Origin: Terriglobia bacterium
GTDB lineage: Bacteria; Acidobacteriota; Terriglobia; JAJPHL01
Length of the DNA stretch: 49,619 nt
NCBI GenBank assembly: GCA_021325275.1
Contig: JAJPHL010000060.1
Span: 1 to 49,619 of the forward strand
Reading direction: 5' to 3'
The position numbers and the translations under genes are program-made. Below, piece after piece: positions 17,751 to 25,648 of this stretch; within the stretch, counting starts at the first letter, position 1, and the number at the start of each line of letters is the position of its first letter. The notes under the pieces are model-generated. The model was not told the DNA's origin. It saw only the letters and a list, made by a program, of their open reading frames with translations, and did not search any database.

Positions 17751-19018
17751 TCTATCTCCTTCTTCACAGGCGGCAGGCCCAGCGATCCGATGCCCGCATG
17801 AGTCAAAGTCTCCCAATTCATGTGATGGTTGACTCCCGTGGGGCGGTTCCCCGGAATGACCGCACCCATTTTCGGCAGCGTCATTCCGAGGCGGTCGTGA
17901 AAGTGGTTATAGGCAATCTCCCAAGTAGGGTGCAGGTTGAATTCGAGACTAGCCGGCGGCGGGGCGCTGTTCGGCGGCAGATACTGTGCTTGAAACTCCA
18001 TGGCCGCCACAATGCGTTTCGCTTGCTCTCCATACAAATCGAGTCCCTGCTGGCGCGCGGTTTCGGCGGCATCCACCAAGCCGGCAAAAGCCAGCGCCGC
18101 ATGTTGGGAGTCGCGATAACTTTCCTGCAGCAGGCCCTCCACAAACACCGGCGTGACTCCCTTATTCCCCCAAATCGCGGGTCCGCATCCGGGCGGCTCG
18201 ACCGGCGCGGCGCCATCCGATTTCAAGTAGATATACGCCGGCGCGCGGCCGCGCCACATTTTGACTCCCAGGTTGTACACCGCGCGATCGTCCAGGAAAA
18301 CGCCGATATTGATCAGTGCTTCGCTCATGGTCAATTCTTTGTTGCCGTTCTCGCACGTGCCGTGAATCAACGACGACAAATATTGCGTGCGCAGCATGTT
18401 CTGGAACTTGGCGATGTCTGCATCGGACCATCCAGCGTTGCTGTACCGGATGATCTCGGCGGCGCGCGGCCAAACGTCGCCGGTCCAGGACGCCTGCACA
18501 GGTCCGTTGTTGTTGGTGTGTCCACCGGTCAACTGGGCCGACCATGCGTTCATGATTTTGATGGCGTTGGCCGCATACGTCTTGTTGCCGGTGAGGTACC
18601 AAAGCAGCGCCTGCGCATAAGCGGCTTCGCTGTCGGCCTGCTCGTTCTTGCATCCTAGATCGGGCCGCGAATTAGACCCGCACTCCACGGTGTCACGCGG
18701 TGTGGGCGTATAGTCGAGCGCACCCAAGTTGCTGTTCTTCAGGGCATCAAAAGCCGTCTTTTGCGGCTCGGTGCCAGCCGCAACCCGCTTCTTGATCTCG
18801 TCCAACTGGGCGCGATTCACCAACACGCCTGGATGAACGAATCCGGCGGATTTAGCGGGCTTCCCGCTGGGGTCGGCGGTGAGCGTCACGGTCACGGCGG
18901 AATAAGCCGGATTGCTGGTGTCGGTGCCGGGCTTCTTTTGTCCGTGCAGGAAAACCATAGAAAGCAGGAGCACGACGAGGTATCGGGGTGTACGGGTAGA
19001 ACTCGCTAAGTTTCGCAT
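17747..19018 (-). CDS. Secreted alginate-lyase-like (alpha/alpha-barrel) protein
   Basis: 423 residues with a signal peptide (residues 12-27, YLVVLLLSMVFLHGQ). The region around FVHPGVLVNRAQLDEIKKRV and the helical repeats including NAIKIMNAWSAQLTG and AAEIIRYSNAGW resemble the alginate-lyase family (alpha/alpha toroid lyases) that degrade uronate-containing polysaccharides by beta-elimination. NHHMNWETLTHAGIG near the C-terminus may hold active-site His/Asn residues. Stop and start overlap (ATGA) with the TIM-barrel gene. With the hexuronate-type MFS transporter ~9 kb away, a role in uronic-acid polymer use is plausible but inferred. Confidence 0.75.
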   Translation of the reverse strand: MRNLASSTRTPRYLVVLLLSMVFLHGQKKPGTDTSNPAYSAVTVTLTADPSGKPAKSAGFVHPGVLVNRAQLDEIKKRVAAGTEPQKTAFDALKNSNLGALDYTPTPRDTVECGSNSRPDLGCKNEQADSEAAYAQALLWYLTGNKTYAANAIKIMNAWSAQLTGGHTNNNGPVQASWTGDVWPRAAEIIRYSNAGWSDADIAKFQNMLRTQYLSSLIHGTCENGNKELTMSEALINIGVFLDDRAVYNLGVKMWRGRAPAYIYLKSDGAAPVEPPGCGPAIWGNKGVTPVFVEGLLQESYRDSQHAALAFAGLVDAAETARQQGLDLYGEQAKRIVAAMEFQAQYLPPNSAPPPASLEFNLHPTWEIAYNHFHDRLGMTLPKMGAVIPGNRPTGVNHHMNWETLTHAGIGSLGLPPVKKEIE

Positions 19019-19101
19019 GAATCGGATTGATCCTAGGCGAGCCCGCCAATCGTGGCAAGTGAATTTACGGGATGGGAAACGATTCCTTTGCCCACAGAGG
19101 C

Positions 19102-19124
19102 TTACAGTTCTCTCTTAACTGTAA
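19102..19124. promoter_or_regulatory. Palindrome in the divergent promoter region, candidate operator
   Basis: Perfect 8-bp inverted repeat TTACAGTT/AACTGTAA with a 7-nt spacer. It lies in the 267-bp space between the leftward alginate-lyase-like gene and the rightward ERG2-like gene that opens the sterol island. A regulator-binding site and an RNA stem-loop are both possible. Confidence 0.4.
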
Positions 19125-19285
19125 AGGCCGGAAGTAAATGGCAAGGCTCTCACTGGTCAACGAGCGAAGAACGCTGACTTACGTAAGATCAGCTGCCAGC
19201 AGGAGGAATCGCTACAACATCTCGCTAGCGTTTCGCGGCGGATTGCGCGATCATATGGTGCAGTCTCGACCGCCACTCTTCCAAC

Positions 19286-19843
19286 ATGGGCTACATTTTT
19301 GATCCGCAAGTTTTGCAGAACGTCTGCGCCGGCCGGCTCGGTCTGCCGTTGCGCGAAGCGATTTCCGAAATCACTCAAGAGTTGGCTCGCATGTACCCCG
19401 GCCATATCGAAACTCGCGAGGACTGGTTCTTCAATATCGCCGGAGGGGCCACCGGCATCATGACCGTGCTGCACGGGTCGCTCTCGGAATACCTCATCTG
19501 GTTCGGAACGCCGGTGGGAACGGAGGGATTCTCCGGACGCTATCATCTGGACATTTATGATGTGGCGATCGCCGGCGAATTCTGGGTTTATGACGAGGAT
19601 CACCCGCTGGAACGGAAAGTCTTCGGAGCCGGCGACCTCGCCCACCTGCGACGGGGCCGCGTGAAGGGATTTCAGATGATGGAGGACACCTGGGTGCTCG
19701 AATATGGCCGCGGTCCGGTTGTGACGTGCCTGCCCATGGGACTGAGCGGCGCGATATTGAACTTGGATGGCGGGATTCTCTGGAAAACGATCCGCAATTA
19801 CGGCCGGCTTGTGATCAAGGAGCTTCTGCATGGAAAAACCTAG
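19286..19843 (+). CDS. ERG2/sigma-1-receptor-like sterol C8-C7 isomerase
   Basis: 185 residues. The sequence reads as the conserved soluble part of the ERG2/sigma-1 family: IFDPQVL, LARMYPGH, WFFNIAGGATG, LHGSLSEYLIWFGTPVG, GFSGRY, YDVAIAGEF and DTWVLEYGRG. In the family, two acids perform the proton shift that moves the sterol 8(9) double bond to 7(8); here Asp92 and Glu139 align with the sigma-1 receptor Asp126 and Glu172. The N-terminal membrane helix of eukaryotic members is absent: an in-frame TAG lies 60 bases upstream, so no extension is possible. No good ribosome binding site precedes the ATG. The next gene, a sterol reductase, starts within its 3' end (14-base overlap). Bacterial homologues are unusual to my knowledge. 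Confidence 0.85.
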   Translation: MGYIFDPQVLQNVCAGRLGLPLREAISEITQELARMYPGHIETREDWFFNIAGGATGIMTVLHGSLSEYLIWFGTPVGTEGFSGRYHLDIYDVAIAGEFWVYDEDHPLERKVFGAGDLAHLRRGRVKGFQMMEDTWVLEYGRGPVVTCLPMGLSGAILNLDGGILWKTIRNYGRLVIKELLHGKT

Positions 19844-21092
19844 CGCCGCGGCCCATCCCGAGCTCCCGAAATGGCTGTGGGTCGTGAATTTTACCGGCGC
19901 CGTTCTGATGATGGTGGCACTGCCGCCATTCTGTTACTACATGTGGAACTGCATCGTCGAGTCCGGCGGCGCGCTCGTCTCGCCGGTAGGATTGTTCGCC
20001 AAAATCCCGGCGCCGACGCTGACTTCGGTGGAGATTTTCTTCGGCTGGTTCTTCTTGCATGTCATCCTGCAAATCGCCGCGCCCGGAAAAACCGCATACG
20101 GTCTTCCCCTCCCCGACGGCGGACGGCTGGCTTACAAAATGAACGGCCTGTTTTCTTTCTGGTTCTCGATCGCCGTCGCCGTTGGAGTGGTCTACTTCGG
20201 ATTTCTCAGCCCCGGCGTTCTCTACGATCAATTCGGTCCGCTGCTCACCACCGTCAACATTTTCACATTCGTATTTTCCTTCTACTTGTATTGGCTGGGT
20301 AAGACCTCGCCTACGCCCGAGCGCACCACCAGAAACGTGATCTACGACTACTTCATGGGAATGGCGCTGAATCCGCGCATCGGATCATTCGACCTGAAGT
20401 TGTTTTGCGAAGCGCGGCCGGGACTGATCGGCTGGGTGCTGATCAATTTTTCGATGGCCGCCAAGCAATACCAACTGCACCACACCGTGACCGTCCCCAT
20501 GATCCTGGTGTGCGCCTTCCATTTCCTCTACGTGGCGGACTATTACTTCAACGAAGACGCCGTCCTGACCACCTGGGACATCAAATACGAAAACTTCGGC
20601 TGGATGTTGTGCTGGGGAGACTTGGTGTGGGTGCCGTTCACCTATACGATCCAGGCGTTGTACCTGGTGAATCACACGCACGAATTGCCGGGGTGGGGAA
20701 TCGCCGGAATCGTAGCGCTGAACATGACCGGTTACGCCATTTTCCGTCTGACGAATATTCAGAAGCACCGATTCCGCAACGATCCCACGCGTCTGGTTTG
20801 GGGGAAGAAGCCGGAGTATCTCACCACGACCACCGGCTCGCTGCTGCTCACGTCCGGCTGGTGGGGAATCGCGCGTCACCTGAATTATTTCGGCGACCTC
20901 ATGATGGGCCTGGCCTGGTGCCTGCCGACTCTCTTCGATCATCCGCTGACCTATTTCTACATCGTGTATTTCACGATTCTGCTGGTGCATCGGGAACGGC
21001 GCGACAATAATTTTTGCCGCACCAAGTACGGCGCCGACTGGGATCGCTACTGCGCGAAGGTCCGCTGGCGGATTATCCCGGGCATTTATTAA
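19830..21092 (+). CDS. ERG24/DHCR7-family sterol reductase (probably C14, possibly C7)
   Basis: 420 residues with about nine membrane segments. Family signatures are clear: NPRIGSFDLKLFCEARPGLIG (residues 181-201, cut here for clarity), GDLVWVPFTYTIQ (263-275), the second signature LLTSGWWGIARHLNYFGD (339-356), and the C-terminal YGADWDRYC with R-IIPGIY at the end. The family reduces ring double bonds with NADPH: C14 in ERG24/TM7SF2/LBR and C7 in DHCR7. Features of both are present: the segment before 190 and VPFTY are C14-like, while AAKQYQLH resembles DHCR7. A C14 role fits the CYP51 in the same island, because CYP51 leaves a delta-14 double bond. Start overlaps the ERG2-like gene by 14 bases. 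Confidence 0.85.
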   Translation: MEKPSAAAHPELPKWLWVVNFTGAVLMMVALPPFCYYMWNCIVESGGALVSPVGLFAKIPAPTLTSVEIFFGWFFLHVILQIAAPGKTAYGLPLPDGGRLAYKMNGLFSFWFSIAVAVGVVYFGFLSPGVLYDQFGPLLTTVNIFTFVFSFYLYWLGKTSPTPERTTRNVIYDYFMGMALNPRIGSFDLKLFCEARPGLIGWVLINFSMAAKQYQLHHTVTVPMILVCAFHFLYVADYYFNEDAVLTTWDIKYENFGWMLCWGDLVWVPFTYTIQALYLVNHTHELPGWGIAGIVALNMTGYAIFRLTNIQKHRFRNDPTRLVWGKKPEYLTTTTGSLLLTSGWWGIARHLNYFGDLMMGLAWCLPTLFDHPLTYFYIVYFTILLVHRERRDNNFCRTKYGADWDRYCAKVRWRIIPGIY

Positions 21093-21107
21093 CGGCTTCC
21101 GCGTTGG

Positions 21108-21671
21108 CTATCGCATCAAATCCCGAAGCGCAGAGGCTGTCTGCGCCAGTCCGCGTGTTTCCAACGCCGCGAGATAGTCAGCAACGCTCATCGGCGGATT
21201 CTTCAGGCTCTCGCGATGATCGCTCGCAGCATCTGCGACGGCGGTCGGCGCGACACCCAACAAGCTGACGACGAACTCATCGGGATGTTGCGCCACGATT
21301 CCGCGTGGCTTTAGAACCTTCGCGGGGAAGTCCTTGAGATTCATGGTGACGATTACATCGGCGCGTCCGCGAATAGCTGCCGCAAGAACGTGACGGTCGT
21401 CGGGATCGGGCAAGTGTAAGCCCTCGATCAAGTCCTCATAGCCTGTGACCAGTGCGCCGCTCGCATGTTTGTCCATGAGCATTCTGGTTCGCTCAAGTTT
21501 CTCGCGCGATAAATCCGGACGCCGGCGCAACACCGCGCGAATCCATTCTTCATGCACGGCCGCCGACCATCTGGCGCGAAACAGACCCGTCAACGCTAAA
21601 TGCATTAGAAGATTTCGCAACTCGGAAGGAACGAGGACACTCGCGTCGTAGAATGCCGTCAATATGGACAA
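21108..21671 (-). CDS. PIN-domain ribonuclease toxin
   Basis: 187 residues. N-terminal FYDASVLVPSELRNLLMHLA carries the first conserved Asp of PIN domains; LPDPDDRHVLAAAIRGRADVIVTMNLKDFP carries the DxxD and second acid cluster. PIN toxins cleave RNA using a Mg2+ held by these acids. The gene follows a helix-turn-helix antitoxin-like gene by 9 bases on the same strand, forming a type II toxin-antitoxin module. It converges on the sterol reductase gene and splits the sterol island between the reductase and the methyltransferase. Confidence 0.8.
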   Translation of the reverse strand: MSILTAFYDASVLVPSELRNLLMHLALTGLFRARWSAAVHEEWIRAVLRRRPDLSREKLERTRMLMDKHASGALVTGYEDLIEGLHLPDPDDRHVLAAAIRGRADVIVTMNLKDFPAKVLKPRGIVAQHPDEFVVSLLGVAPTAVADAASDHRESLKNPPMSVADYLAALETRGLAQTASALRDLMR

Positions 21672-21680
21672 CAGGGTGAC

Positions 21681-22130
21681 CTAAATGCCAAGTTCCTGGT
21701 CGTAGGCCGCTAGCTCGGCTAGGGCGGCACGCCGGGCGGCATCCGCTTCGCGTTTATGCTTCATCAGCGAATCGAATCGGACGCGGCGGTGAGTACCGAC
21801 GCGCCGATACTCGATCTTGCGTTCATCCAGCAGTTGGATGAGGGAAGGACGCGAGATATCCAGCATGTCCGCCGCCTCCTGCGTCGTCAACTCCGCGCGC
21901 ACCGGAATGAGCGTCACTGCATTTCCCAAGGCCAATTCTTCAAGGCCACGAAGGAGAAGGCGCACCGCCGGCGCGGGCAGGGTCATCGTTTCGCGTGACG
22001 GATCACCCACGATCCGAACTTGCGCGGGCCGATCCTTGCGCAACCGGGACGCAAGCGCCCGCCTCGTTTCTTTGGCCACGACGGCCTCTGTTTGGGATGG
22101 CAGGGATGTCGGCGGCGAGGCATGGTGCAT
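21681..22130 (-). CDS. Excisionase-type HTH antitoxin
   Basis: 149 residues from MHHASPP (ATG at 22130); a GTG- or ATG-like start 10 codons upstream is possible. The C-terminal half holds an excisionase/MerR-like HTH: ELTTQEAADMLDISRPSLIQLLDERKIEYRRVGTHRRVRFDSL (residue ~80 onward, shown only as landmarks TTQEAADMLDISRPS and EYRRVGTHRR). The N-terminal half is basic and alanine-rich. Such HTH proteins pair with PIN_3-type toxins, neutralising them and repressing the shared promoter. The toxin gene begins 9 bases downstream. Confidence 0.75.
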   Translation of the reverse strand: MHHASPPTSLPSQTEAVVAKETRRALASRLRKDRPAQVRIVGDPSRETMTLPAPAVRLLLRGLEELALGNAVTLIPVRAELTTQEAADMLDISRPSLIQLLDERKIEYRRVGTHRRVRFDSLMKHKREADAARRAALAELAAYDQELGI

Positions 22131-22232
22131 GAACGATTCTCCTGTGGATGATCTTAACACTCAATCGAAGCATCCGCAAGGAATCGTAGCAGATGAAAGC
22201 GCCCTAAATAGCGCGTGATAGGGGTCTCGGGT

Positions 22233-23285
22233 TCAGTCAGACGGCTTCCGCGCAACGATGTAGTAGCTGGTAGTCGATAGTCCCGCACGATCCGCTTCGA
22301 TCAGCGCGTCGCCATCTTTCGTGAGGCGGTCGAACAACGCCTTGAAGTGGCGCGGCAGGACCTTGCATTTCACCGAGAGTTCGATCAGCTTCGATGCGCG
22401 CTTGTAAAATCGCTCGGCGGTTTCGATCAGCGGCGCCTGAAGACCGTTGATGCTGGCGTTTTTGCTCTCGTGGATTTCGAATCCGGCTTGTCTCATGGGC
22501 GAAACGTACTGATCCACAGTGGGAGTGCCGATCGCGCCGATCAGCGGCTTGATGCGGCGCATCAATTCCAGGTGGTGAGGATTGGCGGGATCGTAGTTGT
22601 CCAGAGTCACCCAGTCGAGGCACGCGAATTTCGCGCCGGGTTTCAGCAATCGGAAGATTTCGCGGAAGAGTTTCTCGAAATCCTTCGCGTAGCTGAAGGC
22701 TTGAACGTGGTACACCGCGTCGAAACTGGCGTCGGCAAAGGGAAACGGCAGGTCGTTCATGTCGTGGATTTGAAACTGACAAGTCTTTGCGAGTCCATGT
22801 CCAGCGAGTCCTTGCCGGCGAGCATACTCGTTGCCGCTGGCTACCTGTCCAGGGTCGAGGTTGATGCCTGTCACGCTCGCGCCTGAATACGTCGCCATCC
22901 CACAGGCAATTCTTCCGCGTCCGCATCCGATGTCGAGCACGCGGCTGGCGTTGTTCAGTTCCAGATCGCGGGCCATTTGCTGCTCGAAAAGCGTTTGATT
23001 CTCCGGGATACTCTTGGTAAGGTCCATCGCCGGCGGAATGTACATCTTTTCGATCTCGCCGAGCGTGCAAAGGTGATTCAGCACCGCATAGTAGTCGACG
23101 ATTTTGCGCTTTACCTCGCGATAATAATCGCTGCCCATTTGGCGGCGCAGTTCGTCTTCGTTCGCCCAGTCGTGATCGAAGATGTCGTACGACGCCAGGA
23201 ACGAATCCACGGTGGTTTGCGGCAAAGTGTAGAGGGCCCGGAACGATCGCGCGGCGGTCGAGAGCCGGTACAGGCTGAAACTCAT
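22233..23285 (-). CDS. Divergent sterol-methyltransferase-like SAM methyltransferase
   Basis: 350 residues. The SAM-binding motif is LDIGCGRGRIACGMA (residues 117-131), followed by VTGINLDPGQV, FPFADASFDAVYHVQAF, LFREIFRLLKPGAKFACLDWV and YDPANPHHLELMRRI, an order and wording close to ERG6/SMT proteins. The usual SMT substrate motif (YDLxTDFYEFGWGxSFHF) is replaced by a related but distinct stretch at residues 65-86 (YYAVLNHLCTLG, then EKMYIPP). The enzyme is therefore probably a sterol or triterpenoid C-methyltransferase with altered substrate or position, such as a second side-chain methylation or a different carbon. It overlaps the upstream Rieske gene (ATGA), so both are coupled. Position of methylation is not predictable from sequence. 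Confidence 0.8.
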   Translation of the reverse strand: MSFSLYRLSTAARSFRALYTLPQTTVDSFLASYDIFDHDWANEDELRRQMGSDYYREVKRKIVDYYAVLNHLCTLGEIEKMYIPPAMDLTKSIPENQTLFEQQMARDLELNNASRVLDIGCGRGRIACGMATYSGASVTGINLDPGQVASGNEYARRQGLAGHGLAKTCQFQIHDMNDLPFPFADASFDAVYHVQAFSYAKDFEKLFREIFRLLKPGAKFACLDWVTLDNYDPANPHHLELMRRIKPLIGAIGTPTVDQYVSPMRQAGFEIHESKNASINGLQAPLIETAERFYKRASKLIELSVKCKVLPRHFKALFDRLTKDGDALIEADRAGLSTTSYYIVARKPSD

Positions 23286-24268
23286 GCTCGCTCTGACGGA
23301 ACGCTCGCGGCCTGTTCCGCGCGGGGTTTAGGAAAGCTGTAGAACTGATGATTCCACTTGCGAAAGCGAATCAAATCGCGATCCTGCTCCGCCAGCACCG
23401 GCCGGGAGGGAAACGTCTTGTTCTCCCAAACCGGAATATCCTCGCTGATCTCCGCCATCACGCGATTCATCAACACGCGTTGCATGATCGCCGAAAAAAT
23501 CCGGAACCGCGACTTCTTGAACAACACCATGAAACGGAAATCCATCGACTCTTCGTCGATCGGCGTGATCACAAACACGATCACGAAGCTCATCTTCGCT
23601 TCTACGTGGACCACCTGGAGTCCCACGCCGTAGACATCGAAGGAAAAAGTAGCCGGCGAGACGAACGGACCATACTCCGACAGGGCTTTGAGGGCCACAC
23701 GGAAATGACGTCCGTCTTCCTGCCACTCGACGACCTTCGGACACTCGCGGAAACCGTGATGGATGAAATTGAAGTGTCCTGTGTCGATCATGTTTTCCTG
23801 AGTTTCCTGGATGTGCGCGCGGATCATGCGGCCGGTGCGTCCGTGCGCAAATTGTCCGGAGTTGTACTCGGGAATGTCGGGGATTTCGAAATCCGGCGCG
23901 AAACCTTCGGCGTGGTAATGCGCAAAGATCACGCCGTTGCGCTCGACGATCGGCCACGCGTTCAATTTGGCCTGCGGCGGGATCTTCGAGGAGAACGGAA
24001 CTTCCACACACGTACCGGAGCCGTCGAAACGCCAGCCGTGATACGGACACTTGATCGTGTTATCCACCACTTTGCCGCCCATGCCGACGTGCGCGCCCAA
24101 GTGCGGACAATGCGCGTCCATCACTCGCGCTTGCCGATCCTCGCCGCGGAAGATCACCAAGTCGCGGCCAAAATACTTCACCGGCTTGACGCCGTTCACC
24201 GGCACTTCATCGCTGAAGGCCACGCGAAACCAGCCGTTGGGATAAGGAGGAATCGGATAAGTTCTCAT
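23282..24268 (-). CDS. Rieske non-heme iron oxygenase, sterol-type (SdmA / DAF-36 / KshA-like)
   Basis: 328 residues. The Rieske [2Fe-2S] ligands are Cys54, His56, Cys74 and His77 in CPHLGAHVGMGGK and CPYHGWRFDG. The mononuclear iron site is Asp162, His165 and His170 in the stretch ENMIDTGHFNFIHH. The N-terminal PYPNGWFRVAFSDEVP and the spacing resemble single-component steroid oxygenases: bacterial SdmA (C4 demethylation), DAF-36/Neverland (C7 desaturation) and KshA (C9 hydroxylation). In this island the most economical role is oxidation of a C4 methyl group, as SdmA does in Methylococcus. The partner 3-ketoreductase/dehydrogenase is not in the window. Gene is coupled to the downstream SMT-like gene and follows the flavoprotein gene by 10 bases. 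Confidence 0.85.
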   Translation of the reverse strand: MRTYPIPPYPNGWFRVAFSDEVPVNGVKPVKYFGRDLVIFRGEDRQARVMDAHCPHLGAHVGMGGKVVDNTIKCPYHGWRFDGSGTCVEVPFSSKIPPQAKLNAWPIVERNGVIFAHYHAEGFAPDFEIPDIPEYNSGQFAHGRTGRMIRAHIQETQENMIDTGHFNFIHHGFRECPKVVEWQEDGRHFRVALKALSEYGPFVSPATFSFDVYGVGLQVVHVEAKMSFVIVFVITPIDEESMDFRFMVLFKKSRFRIFSAIMQRVLMNRVMAEISEDIPVWENKTFPSRPVLAEQDRDLIRFRKWNHQFYSFPKPRAEQAASVPSERA

Positions 24269-24278
24269 GCGATCAGTC

Positions 24279-25520
24279 TCATGCGACCAGTTGTCTCGCC
24301 AACTCCAACATCATCGGGAAGGCAATGCTCGGCCGCAGATAACCGGACTTCGGCTTGGCGCCGGTCATGACTTCTCCCCATTCGCGAAGAAAATCGGCGC
24401 CGCGCCGTTGCACCATCGATGCCGACGCGTCGAGCAGCCACGGATACCGCGCGCACATCCGCGCCATCCGCTCCGACCACTTGAAGTCGCTTCCGAATGT
24501 TTTCATCCAGCGCTTGTGATAGCGGCTGAGAAACGCCTCGCTGAGATCGTTGGCGCGTAAACCTTCGCCGATCACTTCCGCGGCGATCGATGCCGCGTCA
24601 ATCGCATGATGAATTCCTTCGCCCGTCAGCGGATCGATTTGTCCCGCGGCATCGCCGACAATCAACAAGTGGTCGGCGGCCGATCGCGCGATTCCGCCGA
24701 GGCGCAATTCCGCGCCTTGCATTTTGCGGAAGCGCGCGCGGGGACCGAGGGCCTGGCGCAAGTTCGGATCGTCGCGCAGCACGCGATCGTGAATGCTTTT
24801 CAGATCGGTGTTGGCGCATTTTCCGCCGGGGAGAATGTAGGCGCAGAAATTCAGCAGTCCTTGGGCTTCGCGGAATAGCGCGCAGTAGCCGGGCAGCAAG
24901 TCCGGCGGATAATAGACCACGCCATCGGCATCGAAATCCGTGGAGTCGGCCTCGATATACGCGCGACTGCACACGGCCTGCGATCGCGTGGTCACAATCC
25001 CCAGCGACCGGGCGATTCTCGACGGCGATCCGTCCGCTGCCACGAGCACACGCGCGCGAAAGGGAGCCGCGGCGCCGCGTGCGTGATGAATCGTCCACAG
25101 TCCTTCGCTCTTCGAAAACTCGAGCGCCCCGGCGGGATACTCTTCCACTAGATTCGCGCCGGCTTTCTGTGCAGCACGCGCCATTTTTTCGTCGAGGATG
25201 ATGCGCCGGATGGCGATCACCAGCGGCGGCTTGGTGGCGTCGACCGAACTGCCGACGAACCCAATGCCCTTAGGACTATAAAAACCGCCGACGGCGGCCC
25301 ACTTGCCCAGGTCTTCGGCTTCGATCTCCTGCAACACTCCCATGCGCCGCAGATGCTCATGCGCCGGAGAGCAAACGGCGTCGCCGCAAATCTTGTCGCG
25401 CGGAAAGCGCTGACGTTCGAGCAGCAGCACGCGCACGCCTTGCTTGGCCAGATAAAACGCGCAGGTCGATCCTGCGGGTCCAGCGCCGGCAATGCAAACA
25501 TCGTACGTTCGCTCGTTCAT
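24279..25520 (-). CDS. Geranylgeranyl-reductase-family flavoprotein
   Basis: 413 residues from the ATG at 25520; a TTG three codons upstream is the only alternative. FAD-binding GAGPAG lies at residues 12-17, the reductase-type motif DKICGDAVCSP follows near residue 42, a DG motif appears at VLVAADGSPSRIARSLG, and VGDAAGQIDPLTGEG is at about 288-302. These match the geranylgeranyl reductase family, which hydrogenates isoprenoid double bonds. In a sterol island without a DHCR24-type gene, it may reduce a side-chain double bond (delta-24 or delta-24(28)); this is inference. It is the first gene of a minus-strand operon with the Rieske and SMT-like genes and is divergent from the canonical SMT across a palindromic element. 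Confidence 0.85.
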   Translation of the reverse strand: MNERTYDVCIAGAGPAGSTCAFYLAKQGVRVLLLERQRFPRDKICGDAVCSPAHEHLRRMGVLQEIEAEDLGKWAAVGGFYSPKGIGFVGSSVDATKPPLVIAIRRIILDEKMARAAQKAGANLVEEYPAGALEFSKSEGLWTIHHARGAAAPFRARVLVAADGSPSRIARSLGIVTTRSQAVCSRAYIEADSTDFDADGVVYYPPDLLPGYCALFREAQGLLNFCAYILPGGKCANTDLKSIHDRVLRDDPNLRQALGPRARFRKMQGAELRLGGIARSAADHLLIVGDAAGQIDPLTGEGIHHAIDAASIAAEVIGEGLRANDLSEAFLSRYHKRWMKTFGSDFKWSERMARMCARYPWLLDASASMVQRRGADFLREWGEVMTGAKPKSGYLRPSIAFPMMLELARQLVA

Positions 25521-25543
25521 CACGATCAAGATATATCACGACA

Positions 25544-25634
25544 CTTTGGAGTGCGGCGACTTGTCGCCGCTTTCGTCCTTTGGCTTTACGACCAACGCTA
25601 AGGGAAAGCGGCGACAAGTCGCCGCACTCCAAAG
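25544..25634. repeat. Double-palindromic mobile-type element, copy A
   Basis: Two perfect 31-bp arms (25544-25574 and 25604-25634) flank a 29-nt centre. Each arm contains its own palindrome, GCGGCGACTTGTCGCCGC. A second copy lies at 28282-28369 in the opposite orientation, with a similar centre. The layout resembles REP/BIME or MITE elements. The right arm ends 14 bases before the SMT start codon. Confidence 0.85.
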
Positions 25635-25636
25635 GC

Positions 25637-25642
25637 TATAAT
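25637..25642 (+). promoter_or_regulatory. -10 box of a possibly leaderless SMT promoter
   Basis: A perfect TATAAT lies 6 bases before the ATG at 25649 and just after the palindromic element. No ribosome binding site follows it. If used, transcription would begin at or next to the start codon, giving a leaderless mRNA. No clear -35 box was seen because that position is inside the repeat arm. Confidence 0.4.
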
Positions 25643-25648
25643 ACAACG

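Noticed and set aside
19201-19230. Strong AGGAGG sequence upstream of the ERG2-like gene as a ribosome binding site
   Set aside because: No ATG, GTG or TTG in a useful frame follows within 12 bases, and the ERG2 frame has a TAG at 19226.
24279-25520. Second squalene epoxidase
   Set aside because: The CGDAVCSP and DPLTGEG motifs match geranylgeranyl reductases; the squalene epoxidase signature RLSGELIHQPG is absent.
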